From Deltaproteobacteria bacterium (lineage in GTDB: Bacteria; Desulfobacterota; Desulfarculia; Adiutricales; Adiutricaceae): DNA of 64,000 bases. The position numbers and the translations under genes were made by a program. Every line of letters starts with the position of its first letter. The first letter of the stretch is position 1. The stretch is taken from positions 1 through 64,000 of the forward strand of contig JAISRZ010000096.1 of assembly GCA_031273455.1 (NCBI GenBank), in the 5' to 3' direction. The notes under the pieces were generated by a model. That model was not told the origin of the DNA. It ran no database searches and was given only the letters and a program-made list of their open reading frames with translations. This document shows, in pieces, positions 42,646 through 51,025 of the stretch.

Positions 42646-44223
42646 ATGATATCAACTAATGCGATTAGAAAGATAGAATATGGAGATTTTCAAACACCAG
42701 AGTTATTCGCTCGAAAAGTTTGTCAGAAAATTCATGACATATATAAATTGTCACCATCAATAATATTAGAACCTACATTTGGGATTGGAAATTTTTTTCC
42801 CGGGATAATTTCAACTTTTCCTCAGCCATTTAAACTTTTTGGTATAGAGATTAACAGTGATTACTACAATATTGCTCAACAAACAATTTCAAAATTGACG
42901 CCCAATAATATTCAACATCAGAATATTCAAATTAAGTTATTTAATGACGATATTTTTTCTTTTAATTATGATAAAATTAAAGATTCTTTGTCAACTGACA
43001 ATCATTTATTAATAATTGGTAATCCTCCGTGGGTAACTAATTCCCAGCTTTCATCATTGAATAGTAACAATATTCCAAATAAAACTAATCAAAAAGCTTT
43101 ATGCGGTTTAGATGCAATTACAGGTAAAGCTAATTTTGATATTGGAGAGTATATTATTACTAGTCTTTTATGTGAATTTTCTAATTTCAATTGTTTTTTG
43201 GCTATGATATGCAAATTAACTGTCGCAAAAAATATCATTAGAGATTTATCAGCTTACAATTTATCGATAAATATAGCTGATGTATATGTTTTTAAAGCTA
43301 CTGATGTATTTAATATTAATTGTGACGTTTGTCTCTTTGTGACGCAACTGGGCAATGACCATAAGAAAGTTTGTTCTGTATATGATTTTGACACTAATAA
43401 AAAAATACGTACCTTCGGTTGGTTAAATGGGTCTTTCTATTCAAATTTTAATGGCCAAGAAAAATCCGCTTTTGATGGGAAGTGCCAACTGGAGTGGCGA
43501 CAAGGTATTAAACATGATTGCGTAAAAGTTATGGAATTTATGTCATCAGATGAAGTTTATTTTCAAAATTTGTTGAAAGAAGTTCACTCTTTTACAATGG
43601 GACGTTATATATTTCCATTAATAAAGAGTTCTGACATAAAAAGTTTTTATATAACTAAAACACGAAAGTATGTTCTAGTGCCTCAAAGTCGTGTTAATGA
43701 AGAAACATCAATTATTAAACATATTGAGCCTAATGTATGGGATTATTTACAAAATCATAAAAACTACTTTCAGGCTAGACGTTCTTTAATTTACAAAAAT
43801 TCTCCTGAATTTTCTATTTTTGGTGTAGGCGATTATTCATTTTCAAAAATTAAGATTGGTGTCTCAGGTTTTTATAAAGAGCCTATATTTTCATTAATTA
43901 TTGGTCAATACCCAATAATGCTGGATGATACATGTTACTTTCTAAGCTTTAACGATTTAAATGACGCTATTATTACTTTATCACTTTTAAACAGCAAAGA
44001 ATGCAATTCTTTTCTAAAGAATATTGCATTTTTGGAATCTAAAAGGCCGTTTACAAAAGAAATACTACAAATGATTGACCTTTATAAGCTATCTGAGGCT
44101 GTTAGCTTTGAAACAATAAGTCAATTTATATTTGATAATTTAAATAGTTATACTATATCAATCGAAGACTTCATTAATTTCAAAGAAAGATTTAAAATGC
44201 TACAAGAACAAAGATTATTTTAG
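42646..44223 (+). CDS. adenine-specific DNA methyltransferase-like protein
   Basis: A 525-residue AT-rich gene. SAM-binding motif I is IILEPTFGIGNFFPGI (in place of the usual DPxxGxG) and catalytic motif IV is IIGNPPWVTNSQL, as in N6-adenine methyltransferases. The C-terminal half has no recognised nuclease motif and could be a target-recognition region. No restriction endonuclease is adjacent, so it may be solitary, part of a type IIG-like system missing its nuclease, or part of a multi-gene defence unit with its neighbours. Strong composition contrast with mutS and tenA indicates foreign origin. Confidence 0.85.
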   Translation: MISTNAIRKIEYGDFQTPELFARKVCQKIHDIYKLSPSIILEPTFGIGNFFPGIISTFPQPFKLFGIEINSDYYNIAQQTISKLTPNNIQHQNIQIKLFNDDIFSFNYDKIKDSLSTDNHLLIIGNPPWVTNSQLSSLNSNNIPNKTNQKALCGLDAITGKANFDIGEYIITSLLCEFSNFNCFLAMICKLTVAKNIIRDLSAYNLSINIADVYVFKATDVFNINCDVCLFVTQLGNDHKKVCSVYDFDTNKKIRTFGWLNGSFYSNFNGQEKSAFDGKCQLEWRQGIKHDCVKVMEFMSSDEVYFQNLLKEVHSFTMGRYIFPLIKSSDIKSFYITKTRKYVLVPQSRVNEETSIIKHIEPNVWDYLQNHKNYFQARRSLIYKNSPEFSIFGVGDYSFSKIKIGVSGFYKEPIFSLIIGQYPIMLDDTCYFLSFNDLNDAIITLSLLNSKECNSFLKNIAFLESKRPFTKEILQMIDLYKLSEAVSFETISQFIFDNLNSYTISIEDFINFKERFKMLQEQRLF

Positions 44224-44283
44224 CGGTTTTATTGAATAGATTTCTATCTTAAAGACCTAAAGTTTTGGCTGGGGCAAGGTGGG

Positions 44284-44327
44284 CCAGTCCTCCGCAACAC
44301 CAGTCCTCCGCTACCAGTCCTCCGCTA
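44284..44327. repeat. 14-16 bp tandem repeat x 3
   Basis: CCAGTCCTCCGC(A/T)A units repeat just upstream of the first small membrane-protein gene. They fill the place where its ribosome-binding site should be. Confidence 0.85.
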
Positions 44328-44337
44328 CTGACACCCT

Positions 44338-44652
44338 ATGAACTCCGCCAAAAAATTAGAGAATTTATGGTGGAAAAAAAATTATGAATTCAGGTTTATT
44401 CCAAAGTTAGAATCGCTACGCTGTTTAAAGAGAACTTTTTTAATGGATAATAATATCGTATACTTTCATAGGTCCAAACGCCTAGGCGATTGGTTCGAAA
44501 AACTTTCGGTTGCTTGCTACCTAGCAAGCGCATTTCAAGATATGAAACATCCTTATGTTCCTGGCCTTATATCTATCTTGTTTTTATATATTTCTTGTTA
44601 CTATACTGATTTATGCGGCTTACTAACAAAAATAAACAAAAACAATGAATAA
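44338..44652 (+). CDS. small membrane protein 1 of a pair
   Basis: A 104-residue AT-rich ORF. The last half (RSKRLGDWFEKLSVACYLASAFQDMKHPYVPGLISILFLYISCYYTDL) has the amphipathic-helix-plus-two-hydrophobic-segments shape of very short bacterial membrane proteins. The real start may be Met36 (MDNNIVYFHRS), which has AAAGAGAA upstream; the ATG at 44338 has only tandem-repeat DNA before it. No named family can be assigned with confidence. It is followed after 20 bp by an even smaller membrane protein, and the two look like a functional pair. Confidence 0.5.
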   Translation: MNSAKKLENLWWKKNYEFRFIPKLESLRCLKRTFLMDNNIVYFHRSKRLGDWFEKLSVACYLASAFQDMKHPYVPGLISILFLYISCYYTDLCGLLTKINKNNE

Positions 44653-44672
44653 CCTATTTCTAAGCAGACATT

Positions 44673-44813
44673 ATGATTAACGAAAAACAATTCATAATAA
44701 ATACCCTCATTTACGCTATTTCTGGCATTATTATTGTTTGGTTCTTTGGGTGGCGCGATCGCAGAAAGAACAAAAACGCCGCCAAAAACTTAGATCATAA
44801 AGACAACAACTAA
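44673..44813 (+). CDS. 46-residue single-TM protein (not on ORF track)
   Basis: Short ORF MINEKQFIINTLIYAISG... with one clear membrane helix (TLIYAISGIIIVWFFGW) and a basic cytoplasmic end (RDRRKNKNAAKN). It lies 20 bp after the previous small gene and has AT-rich, codon-consistent sequence. Topology follows the positive-inside rule with the C-terminus in the cytoplasm. It could be a toxin-like peptide, an effector partner of the preceding protein, or a by-product; short length limits certainty. Confidence 0.45.
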   Translation: MINEKQFIINTLIYAISGIIIVWFFGWRDRRKNKNAAKNLDHKDNN

Positions 44814-44902
44814 CCAAATGACCCCACCCTCCCTATGGCGGGCTCCCAAAAACGGCCCGCCACGCTAACTTTAAAAAACCAAGATAATGAAGGCGGTCTT
44901 TT

Positions 44903-45550
44903 TTAAATAGCCCACTTCTCCAGCTTATAAGCCGAATCCCAAAACAGCCACTCCATCTTCGAGGCTAGAATAAAAACCTTCAGCATCTCCGCCCGAATGG
45001 CCTCGGTCGTCTCTGCGGCGAACCGGTCAATAATGCCCAAAGCGGTCCGTACCCCTTGGGCGAACTCCTCGCCGCCGTAAAGATCGATCCAGCTCTGATA
45101 GGGGTTATGGGGCGTTTTAGGTAGGCTTAGAAGATAATCGCCCACCTTCTGGTAAATCCAGAAGCAAGGGATGGTGGAGGCGAAGGCCGTTTCCCCGGCG
45201 GCCACGGATAACTGCCGGTACAAAAAGGAAGTGTACAAAAGACAGGACGGGGAACGCTCGGCGGAGAGGTTTTGATCGGCCAAATAGAGCTTATGTAAGA
45301 CCATTTCCGCCTTAATATGCTCCGAGGCGAAGCCCAATAAACTATCCACATCGCTTTTAACTTGGCATTTAATGGCCACGCCGGCTAAGACTTTCCCAAA
45401 GTCCTCCAAGTACAGGGCGTCCTGGTTCATGAAGAAAAGGAATTTCTCCCGGTCTAAGGTCCCTAAGGAAAGCTCCCGAATGAAAGGATGTTGGGTAATG
45501 GCCGCGAAGATAGGCTCAATGGCTCGCCAGGCGTTCTGACTCCAGCTCAT
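44903..45550 (-). CDS. tenA: TenA-family thiaminase II / aminopyrimidine aminohydrolase
   Basis: A 215-residue all-helical enzyme that releases hydroxymethylpyrimidine from degraded thiamin for salvage. Key residues fit the family: Asp in MNQDALYLEDF, the active-site Cys in STIPCFWIYQKVG and the C-terminal Glu in ASKMEWLFWDSAY. No other thi genes are adjacent, and I could not find a TPP riboswitch core in the 5' flank. The start ATG is preceded by AAGGACCACCCCACC. A tandem repeat (CCTCTTGGAGTTTT) lies in the leader. Confidence 0.94.
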   Translation of the reverse strand: MSWSQNAWRAIEPIFAAITQHPFIRELSLGTLDREKFLFFMNQDALYLEDFGKVLAGVAIKCQVKSDVDSLLGFASEHIKAEMVLHKLYLADQNLSAERSPSCLLYTSFLYRQLSVAAGETAFASTIPCFWIYQKVGDYLLSLPKTPHNPYQSWIDLYGGEEFAQGVRTALGIIDRFAAETTEAIRAEMLKVFILASKMEWLFWDSAYKLEKWAI

Positions 45551-45823
45551 GGTGGGGTGGTCCTTTTAGTTTGTGGATTAATAGTTTCCCCTTGGAGGTT
45601 TTCCTCTTGGAGTTTTCCTCTTGGAGAAAGGTCTTGGGCGTGAATATCTTTTAAAGCAAACTGATATTTATATATTATTATTTAAAGACTAAAATAAAGA
45701 CAATAAACTTTAACAGTACAATTAACGCATACCAAAAATGATTAAGGTTTAAGATTATTGTCTAACCTTAAACCTTATCATAAACTTCTAAATGGTTTTA
45801 TGGTTCTTAAAGAAAAGGGAATA

Positions 45824-46660
45824 TCACTCAAAAACGCTCGACATCTCATCTAGATCCCGATCGCGCTTAACTATGAGGAGCTCTAGATAGATGGAGCCAT
45901 TAATAATATTGGTGCACAGTTGGAAAAACAAATAAGAGAGCGCGGTAAAAATAATAAAGCTAGTTCCACCCAAGTCTAAATTTTCCCCTCTTTCGAACAT
46001 TAGCTCCGCCCCTTTAATGCCTAAGCCCTTAAAATCGGTGAAGAACTCAATAAATAAAGACGAGGCCACGACAAAGAGAATGAGCGCCACCAATAAACAA
46101 CAAAAATAGATCAAAAGCATGGATAAACGGCAACCTTTAGTCAGTTGCGCGCTCCGGCGCAAGGAGTCCATGGCCCCGAGCCTTTCCACCACGCAAGCGG
46201 GCACGGCCATGCCGATAATGGTGAAAATATAGGCCACCAAGGCCAGGCAAGCCAACATGACTACAGCGATAGCCACGCTGTTTTTCGTGAATATCACCGC
46301 GACCACCACCATTGAAATAACAACAACCAGAACCATAAGTATTAAAAACATGATCACAGACGACAAAACTAGGCTTGGTAACTTGGAAAAACTCATGGTG
46401 ATGGCTTCCCCAAAGGTTAATTCCTCCTCATGGTAAAGCTTAAATATCACCAAAGCCACCGCCCCATGGATGGCTAGACCGATGAGCTGGCCCAATAAGT
46501 TGATAAATTGGCTTTCCAGGGCCGTGCCTATGACGATAAACACTTCCCCCGCTAAAGTTAGGGCCAAGATCAAAAATAAGCGCTCGCGAAAAACCTGGAA
46601 AATCCGCTGGAAAACATCCCTGGCCCTAAGCTTCGGGACCTCATCGTAATCATAAGACAT
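45824..46660 (-). CDS. six-TM membrane protein (GPDPase-membrane-domain-like)
   Basis: A 278-residue integral membrane protein. Hydrophobic segments are LFLILALTLAGEVFIVIGT, LIGLAIHGAVALVIF, LSSVIMFLILMVLVVVISMVVV, AIAVVMLACLALVAYIFTIIG, SMLLIYFCCLLVALILFVV and a last one near 245. The cytoplasmic motif ERLGAMDSLRRSAQLTKGCR matches the pattern (SWxLTKG) seen in the DUF975/GPDPase membrane-domain group, which is of unknown function. It stands alone on its strand between two non-coding gaps. Confidence 0.75.
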   Translation of the reverse strand: MSYDYDEVPKLRARDVFQRIFQVFRERLFLILALTLAGEVFIVIGTALESQFINLLGQLIGLAIHGAVALVIFKLYHEEELTFGEAITMSFSKLPSLVLSSVIMFLILMVLVVVISMVVVAVIFTKNSVAIAVVMLACLALVAYIFTIIGMAVPACVVERLGAMDSLRRSAQLTKGCRLSMLLIYFCCLLVALILFVVASSLFIEFFTDFKGLGIKGAELMFERGENLDLGGTSFIIFTALSYLFFQLCTNIINGSIYLELLIVKRDRDLDEMSSVFE

Positions 46661-46900
46661 ACTTTATCCTTGGCGATGGCGAGAAAAAGAAATCCCTTTT
46701 CCCGTTCCGGTCAGAAGTGGACACTAGCCTTACGTCCCCAGCCAGTAGGGCTCGACTTTAAAGGCGATTATAACTAATAATTGTCGAAAAATCGTTAAGG
46801 ATCTATCTTAGGTCTATTCGGGCGACTCTACTTTGGGTCCGGCGCTTCTCTAATCTTACAGCCCTAGATTTGACCAAACAAAGCTTTAAGCTAACAAACT

Positions 46901-47863
46901 TTAGGCTTTTTGGCGATGAAGCGTGATTAAAGGGGCTAGCGGCTTTAAGCCTAAGCTTTGATAAAGGGCCAAAGCCGGTAAGTTATACGCGGAGGTCTCC
47001 ACGTTTAAGGTCTTAACGCTTTCCTTAGCCAAATCCCTTTCCATCTCTAAAAGGAGGGCTCGCCCCAAACCCTGGCCCCGGCGATCCTCAGCCACATGGA
47101 GAACCACTAGCTCAGCCTCCCCGCCGGTCACCTTAGCCAAGGCCAAGGCCACCGGCCTTTGGCCAAACTCCTCCCACAAAAACCAGGCCGGTTGGTTTTG
47201 GGAAAAATGGCTCAGGCAGACCGCCCGCCATAACTTTAAAGAAAAGTCGGGCGGTAGATAGGGCCCATGTAAGTAGTGCCCATCATAAAATAGATCGCCC
47301 AGTTGGCTTAACCACTTTTCCCCTTCCCCGGAGCCCGGGGTTTTTAGGGACAAACCCTCTTTCCTAGTAAACGGAAACTCGGGCCATAAACTATCGTCAA
47401 TGGGCCCAGACAATCTAGAGCTAATATCCGCCACCTGGAACCCAGCTGCCCCTAAACCCCGGATAATGGCTGGGTCCTGGACCGTCTTAATGGCCACAAA
47501 CTCCGGGCCAGGCTCTAAATCCAGGGCCTTTTGGGCTAAGATGGCCGTTTTTCGCTGGCGCTCAGCCTTATCGGTTTCCAGTAACCAGGGGCCTAAGAGC
47601 CGAATGGACCGATGGCCTAAGATAATGGACTCTAAAGGCCGCTCTTGCCTTAACAATAACCCCCGAGCCGGGTAACTATCGTCCACCCAAAGAACCTGGG
47701 CTAAACCCGAGGCCACCTTTAAGGCGGCGTCTCGGATATAGCTCGCCTTTAAAGGCTGGTTCCACAAAGAAAAAGGGCTGGGCTGACTCTCCTCCTCCCG
47801 GGCCAAAAGAGTGAGGGTCGCGGCCATTATTCTGGCGGTGGCCATTTGTCGGGGCTCTGTCAC
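46901..47863 (-). CDS. GNAT acetyltransferase with extra N-terminal domain
   Basis: 320 residues. The C-terminal 140 are a GNAT fold with the acetyl-CoA loop AEDRRGQGLGRALLLEME and NLPALALYQSLGL. The first 170 residues form a separate alpha/beta region that may be a degenerate GNAT repeat (IILGHRSIRLLGP). The substrate is unknown. The gene overlaps the radical-SAM gene by four bases (ATGA), so the two are coupled and probably act on the same substrate. Confidence 0.85.
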   Translation of the reverse strand: MTEPRQMATARIMAATLTLLAREEESQPSPFSLWNQPLKASYIRDAALKVASGLAQVLWVDDSYPARGLLLRQERPLESIILGHRSIRLLGPWLLETDKAERQRKTAILAQKALDLEPGPEFVAIKTVQDPAIIRGLGAAGFQVADISSRLSGPIDDSLWPEFPFTRKEGLSLKTPGSGEGEKWLSQLGDLFYDGHYLHGPYLPPDFSLKLWRAVCLSHFSQNQPAWFLWEEFGQRPVALALAKVTGGEAELVVLHVAEDRRGQGLGRALLLEMERDLAKESVKTLNVETSAYNLPALALYQSLGLKPLAPLITLHRQKA

Positions 47864-48846
47864 CGTTTTTCCTCGGCCTTTTTCTTAAATAGATCGTACT
47901 TAGTGGTGTTGTGATAACAATTTTGACAGACCGCGAATTTTTCGTGCCCTAAGTTCCGGCCCACGGCCTCTCGTTTGGCGGCCATGGCCGGGCTAAGCCA
48001 AGCCTCGGCCAAAGTTAGATCGGCTAGGTTTCCGATAGTGTGCTCCGCTAGGCCTTCGGCGTCTTGGCCGCAAAACTGGATGGACCCATCGTACTTAACC
48101 TCTAGGGCCAAGAAAACGTCCACGCAAAGACCCCTTTTTAACCCCAGGGACTGGCGGTTTAAGTGGGGTTTAACCCGGGGGCTTTGACTAACGAAATTGA
48201 GGTTAGTTAGATCCACGGCCACTTTATCCACCACCTTTAACCACTCTTGGGTAAACTCCGCTGGATCCCCCTCTTTTAACTCATCGGCTAAGACCGAGGT
48301 TAAAATGGATAAAAAAGGTCTTTCTTTGGCCCCCCGTCTTTGGCTCATGGCCTGGATAATAGCCTTTAGGTCTTTAAAACTGGCTTTTCGGCGGTTATTT
48401 TCGTACTGCTGAGGCGTTAACCCCTGCAGAGAAAACTGGAGATCATCCACTTCTAAATCAATCAAAAGATCCATTAACTTAGGGGTTAAGTTTAGGCCAT
48501 TAGTGTAAATCTTTAGCTTAATCCCCTTTTCTTTAATCAGGGTCACCAAAGACCCGATTTGGGGGTGCAAGAGCGGCTCCCCCCAGCCGGTTAACCTTAA
48601 GGCCGCGCCCTTATACCCAGCCATTTCGCTTACGACTTTATCGGCCAGAGCCAAACTTAAGTTCCCTAAGGGCCTACTGGATAGCTGCCGCGAGCAAAAG
48701 AGACAATCTAGTTGACAGACGTTGGTGGGCTCTAGGTTAACCCACAAAGGAAAGGGCGAAGGCGGATCATAATCTTTTAACCATTGGTTGGAGCTAAAGA
48801 TATAGTGAAAAGGGTCGCTCTCGACCCCTTTTCTATAGGTCAGCAT
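47860..48846 (-). CDS. radical SAM protein with SPASM-like C-terminus
   Basis: 328 residues. The radical-SAM cluster motif is TNVCQLDCLFCSRQ (C-x3-C-x2-C), followed by GWGEPLLHPQIG (the GGE-like SAM motif) and IYTNGLNL. The C-terminus has a Cys-rich region (CVDVFLALEVKYDGSIQFCGQD, CQNCYHN) that could bind auxiliary Fe-S clusters, as in SPASM/twitch enzymes. It is flanked by overlapping genes for a GDT1-like cation transporter and a GNAT enzyme. No precursor peptide is visible. It could modify a protein, a small metabolite or RNA; not resolved. Confidence 0.88.
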   Translation of the reverse strand: MLTYRKGVESDPFHYIFSSNQWLKDYDPPSPFPLWVNLEPTNVCQLDCLFCSRQLSSRPLGNLSLALADKVVSEMAGYKGAALRLTGWGEPLLHPQIGSLVTLIKEKGIKLKIYTNGLNLTPKLMDLLIDLEVDDLQFSLQGLTPQQYENNRRKASFKDLKAIIQAMSQRRGAKERPFLSILTSVLADELKEGDPAEFTQEWLKVVDKVAVDLTNLNFVSQSPRVKPHLNRQSLGLKRGLCVDVFLALEVKYDGSIQFCGQDAEGLAEHTIGNLADLTLAEAWLSPAMAAKREAVGRNLGHEKFAVCQNCYHNTTKYDLFKKKAEEKR

Positions 48847-49129
48847 GACCGGCTCCTAAAGCCTGATGGATAAAGATCCCGCCCATCACGATAAAGGCCA
48901 GGCCAGCTAAGATCTTTAAAATACGCGGCGAGACGAGCCGGCTAATTAAATCCCCTAGTAAGACCGCGACTAAGGTGGAAAAAACCAAAGCTAAACTGGC
49001 GGCCAGAAAGATCTCCAACCGCCCGGCCGAGCGACCGGCGGCGAAGGTTAAGGCCGCCACCTGCGTTTTATCGCCCAGCTCAGCTAGTAAAACCGTCAAA
49101 AATATCGGCCACATGGCTTTTAATTCCAT
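48833..49129 (-). CDS. TMEM165/GDT1-family membrane protein, single-repeat form
   Basis: I start at the ATG at 49129 (MELKAMWPIFLTVLLAELGDKTQ), because GGAG lies seven bases before it; the track's start is ten residues upstream. The cation-transport signature ELGDKTQ is present once, with three TM helices. Full-length bacterial members have two such repeats (about 190 residues), so this 98-residue protein is a half-size form that must pair with itself or with another half. The family exports Mn or Ca. It overlaps the radical-SAM gene by 14 bp. Confidence 0.88.
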   Translation of the reverse strand: MELKAMWPIFLTVLLAELGDKTQVAALTFAAGRSAGRLEIFLAASLALVFSTLVAVLLGDLISRLVSPRILKILAGLAFIVMGGIFIHQALGAGHADL

Positions 49130-49620
49130 GGTCAACTCCAAAAATAATGATTTTAGCACGTCCCAAAGTTTTTCGGGCGGATTTAACCCCCCTTAACCGA
49201 CTAAGAAAGCTTAAACCCCTTTAACCAACTATATTGGCCCTAAAAGCCAAAAAATGCCCCTAGCCGCTAATCCTAAGGCTCTAAAGGGCCCGAAACGCCC
49301 CTAAGGGCGAGCCAAATAAAGCCCTTTTCGCGGCTAACGCTCGCGCTTGGCCCTAAGCGACTGGCTCTAGCCCTCGACTGGGGGGTTAGGGGGGCTATCG
49401 CCCCCCCCTAATTATATTAGTTGGTAGCGCTTTTAGGGGTGGCCATAAGGGCCAAAATAACCCCAAGGACGTAGGGATAGGTATTTGACCAAAGAGGCCC
49501 TAACGTGTCAAGATACAGCTACTTTTACGCCGGTGGCCTCTTATTAAGAGCTAACCTTTTTACGCCCTAACCTTATGGTTGGGGACATACCGGCGGCCCG
49601 CACCTTTGGGAGGCCCGTTA
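49130..49620. other. non-coding gap between divergent genes
   Basis: Contains GGGGGGTTAGGGGGGCTATCGCCCCCCCC-like G/C runs around 49380-49415, which could form a hairpin. No ORF or RNA gene recognised. Confidence 0.5.
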
Positions 49621-50643
49621 ATGACCAGGAAACTGCCTGTTTACCTCTTGCTGGACACCTCGGAGTCCATGGCCGGGGAAGCTTTGGAATCCGTGGAGAT
49701 TGGGGTCCATAAGACCATCTCTAGCTTAAAAAAGAACCCCTACGCCTTGGAATCGGTCCATCTTTCCATTATCACCTTCGCCGCCAAAGCTAAAGTCGTC
49801 TTGCCTTTCACCGAGATCTTAGCCGTTAACCCCCCGGCCTTATCCATTAAACCAGGCACTTCCTTGGGGGCGGCCTTGGACCTTTTACGGGAATCCATCT
49901 TAAAGGACGTCACCCGGACCACCCGGGAGGAAAAGGGCGATTTTCGGCCCTTGGTCTTTATCTTAACCGATGGCCAGCCCACCGACGATTGGCGGGGGCC
50001 TTTAGCCCGCTTAAAGGAAGTTAAACCTCGGCTCGGGCATATCTACGGGGTGGGTTGCGGGGATGAGGTCGATTTTGAGACCTTAGGCCAAATAGCCGAT
50101 GTCTCCATCCAGGTGGAAGCGGCCACTAGCGATAGTTTAGCCAAGTTTTTCGTCTGGTTGACGGATAGCGTCCAATCGGCCAGCGTCAGCCCAGACACCC
50201 CCCTTAGCTTAGAAAAGACCCCGCCTTTGGATAAGGGCATGAACCTTATTGATAAAAACAGTCCGCCCAAGTTCCATCCGGAAACGGTTCGGCTCCACTT
50301 TCACGCCACTTGCTCCAAAACCAAAAAACATTACCTCATGCGCTACCGCCATGATCTAACCCGACCGGTCTACTTTTTTGAAAGGTCCTTCGCGGTGCCC
50401 GAGGACTTTTTCGCGGATGGGTCATTAAAAGCCCCGGCCACTGACGCGGGGTCGCTTTTAGGCTCCTCGGACTGCCCTTATTGCCACGGCGACGCCTGGG
50501 GCAAATGCGGCTTTTGCGGGCATATTTTTTGTTTGGACTCGAACAACCTTCAACCCGAGGTCACTTGCCCCTTCTGCGAGACCCATCTGACTTTGGACCC
50601 TAGAAACGACGCCAACTTTAGCGTGGACGGCTCGGTCGGTTAA
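49621..50643 (+). CDS. VWA-domain protein with TerY-like zinc ribbon
   Basis: I start at the ATG at 49621 (MTRKLPVYLLLDTSESM), preceded by GGGAGG; the track begins at a TTG 42 bases earlier. The VWA domain has a full MIDAS: DTSES, the Thr in KPGTSLGAAL and Asp in ILTDGQPTDD. After about 190 residues comes a linker and beta-rich region. It ends in a zinc-binding section with three CxxC pairs (CPYCHGDAW, CGFCGHIFC, CPFCETH), as in TerY-type proteins of tellurite-resistance or stress clusters. No ter genes are adjacent. It may be a scaffold for phosphosignalling. Confidence 0.88.
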   Translation: MTRKLPVYLLLDTSESMAGEALESVEIGVHKTISSLKKNPYALESVHLSIITFAAKAKVVLPFTEILAVNPPALSIKPGTSLGAALDLLRESILKDVTRTTREEKGDFRPLVFILTDGQPTDDWRGPLARLKEVKPRLGHIYGVGCGDEVDFETLGQIADVSIQVEAATSDSLAKFFVWLTDSVQSASVSPDTPLSLEKTPPLDKGMNLIDKNSPPKFHPETVRLHFHATCSKTKKHYLMRYRHDLTRPVYFFERSFAVPEDFFADGSLKAPATDAGSLLGSSDCPYCHGDAWGKCGFCGHIFCLDSNNLQPEVTCPFCETHLTLDPRNDANFSVDGSVG

Positions 50644-51025
50644 AGGCCGCCCTAGGGTTTTGGGTTAAGGCGGCTAGCTAGGCTAAGACCTTCAAAAGAG
50701 GCTCTTTCCGGTTTTTTTTAGGTTTTATGTTTAAACTTAAAACGGATCTTTTGACCCGGAAAATCGTTATTTCTGTGCTATAATTAATTGACAATTCTTG
50801 GCCAAAACCGGGTTTAGCCCTTAAGTCCTTATACTGACTTAAGGCGTTTTTGGGGTTTTTTCAGGGCGACCCTTTTTGGTTAGCTAACCTAAGATTTTCT
50901 TTTTTAATCAACTTTTTGGATCAACTTTTTGGATTAAGGGGGCGCCCCTCGGGGGGGTTACCTTTCCTTAGCTAGCCACTAGGTGAGGCCAGATAAGCCC
51001 TTAACTTTGACGTTGGAGAACTTTA
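50644..51025. other. non-coding gap with terminator and promoter-like elements
   Basis: Holds TTGACC at 50751 and TATAAT at 50779. These are too far apart (22 bp) for a good sigma-70 pair. The strong hairpin at 50819 and a 15-bp direct repeat (ATCAACTTTTTGG) near 50918 are also here. Confidence 0.5.
50819..50861 (+). terminator. intrinsic terminator or leader attenuator
   Basis: CCTTAAGTC pairs perfectly with GACTTAAGG across an 8-base loop, followed by CGTTTTTGGGGTTTTTT. It lies 175 bp after the VWA gene and 165 bp before the 1548-residue gene. Confidence 0.8.

Noticed and set aside
45551-45823. TPP riboswitch before tenA
   Set aside because: The conserved CTGAGA-type core and its partner segment are not present; the leader holds only a short tandem repeat.
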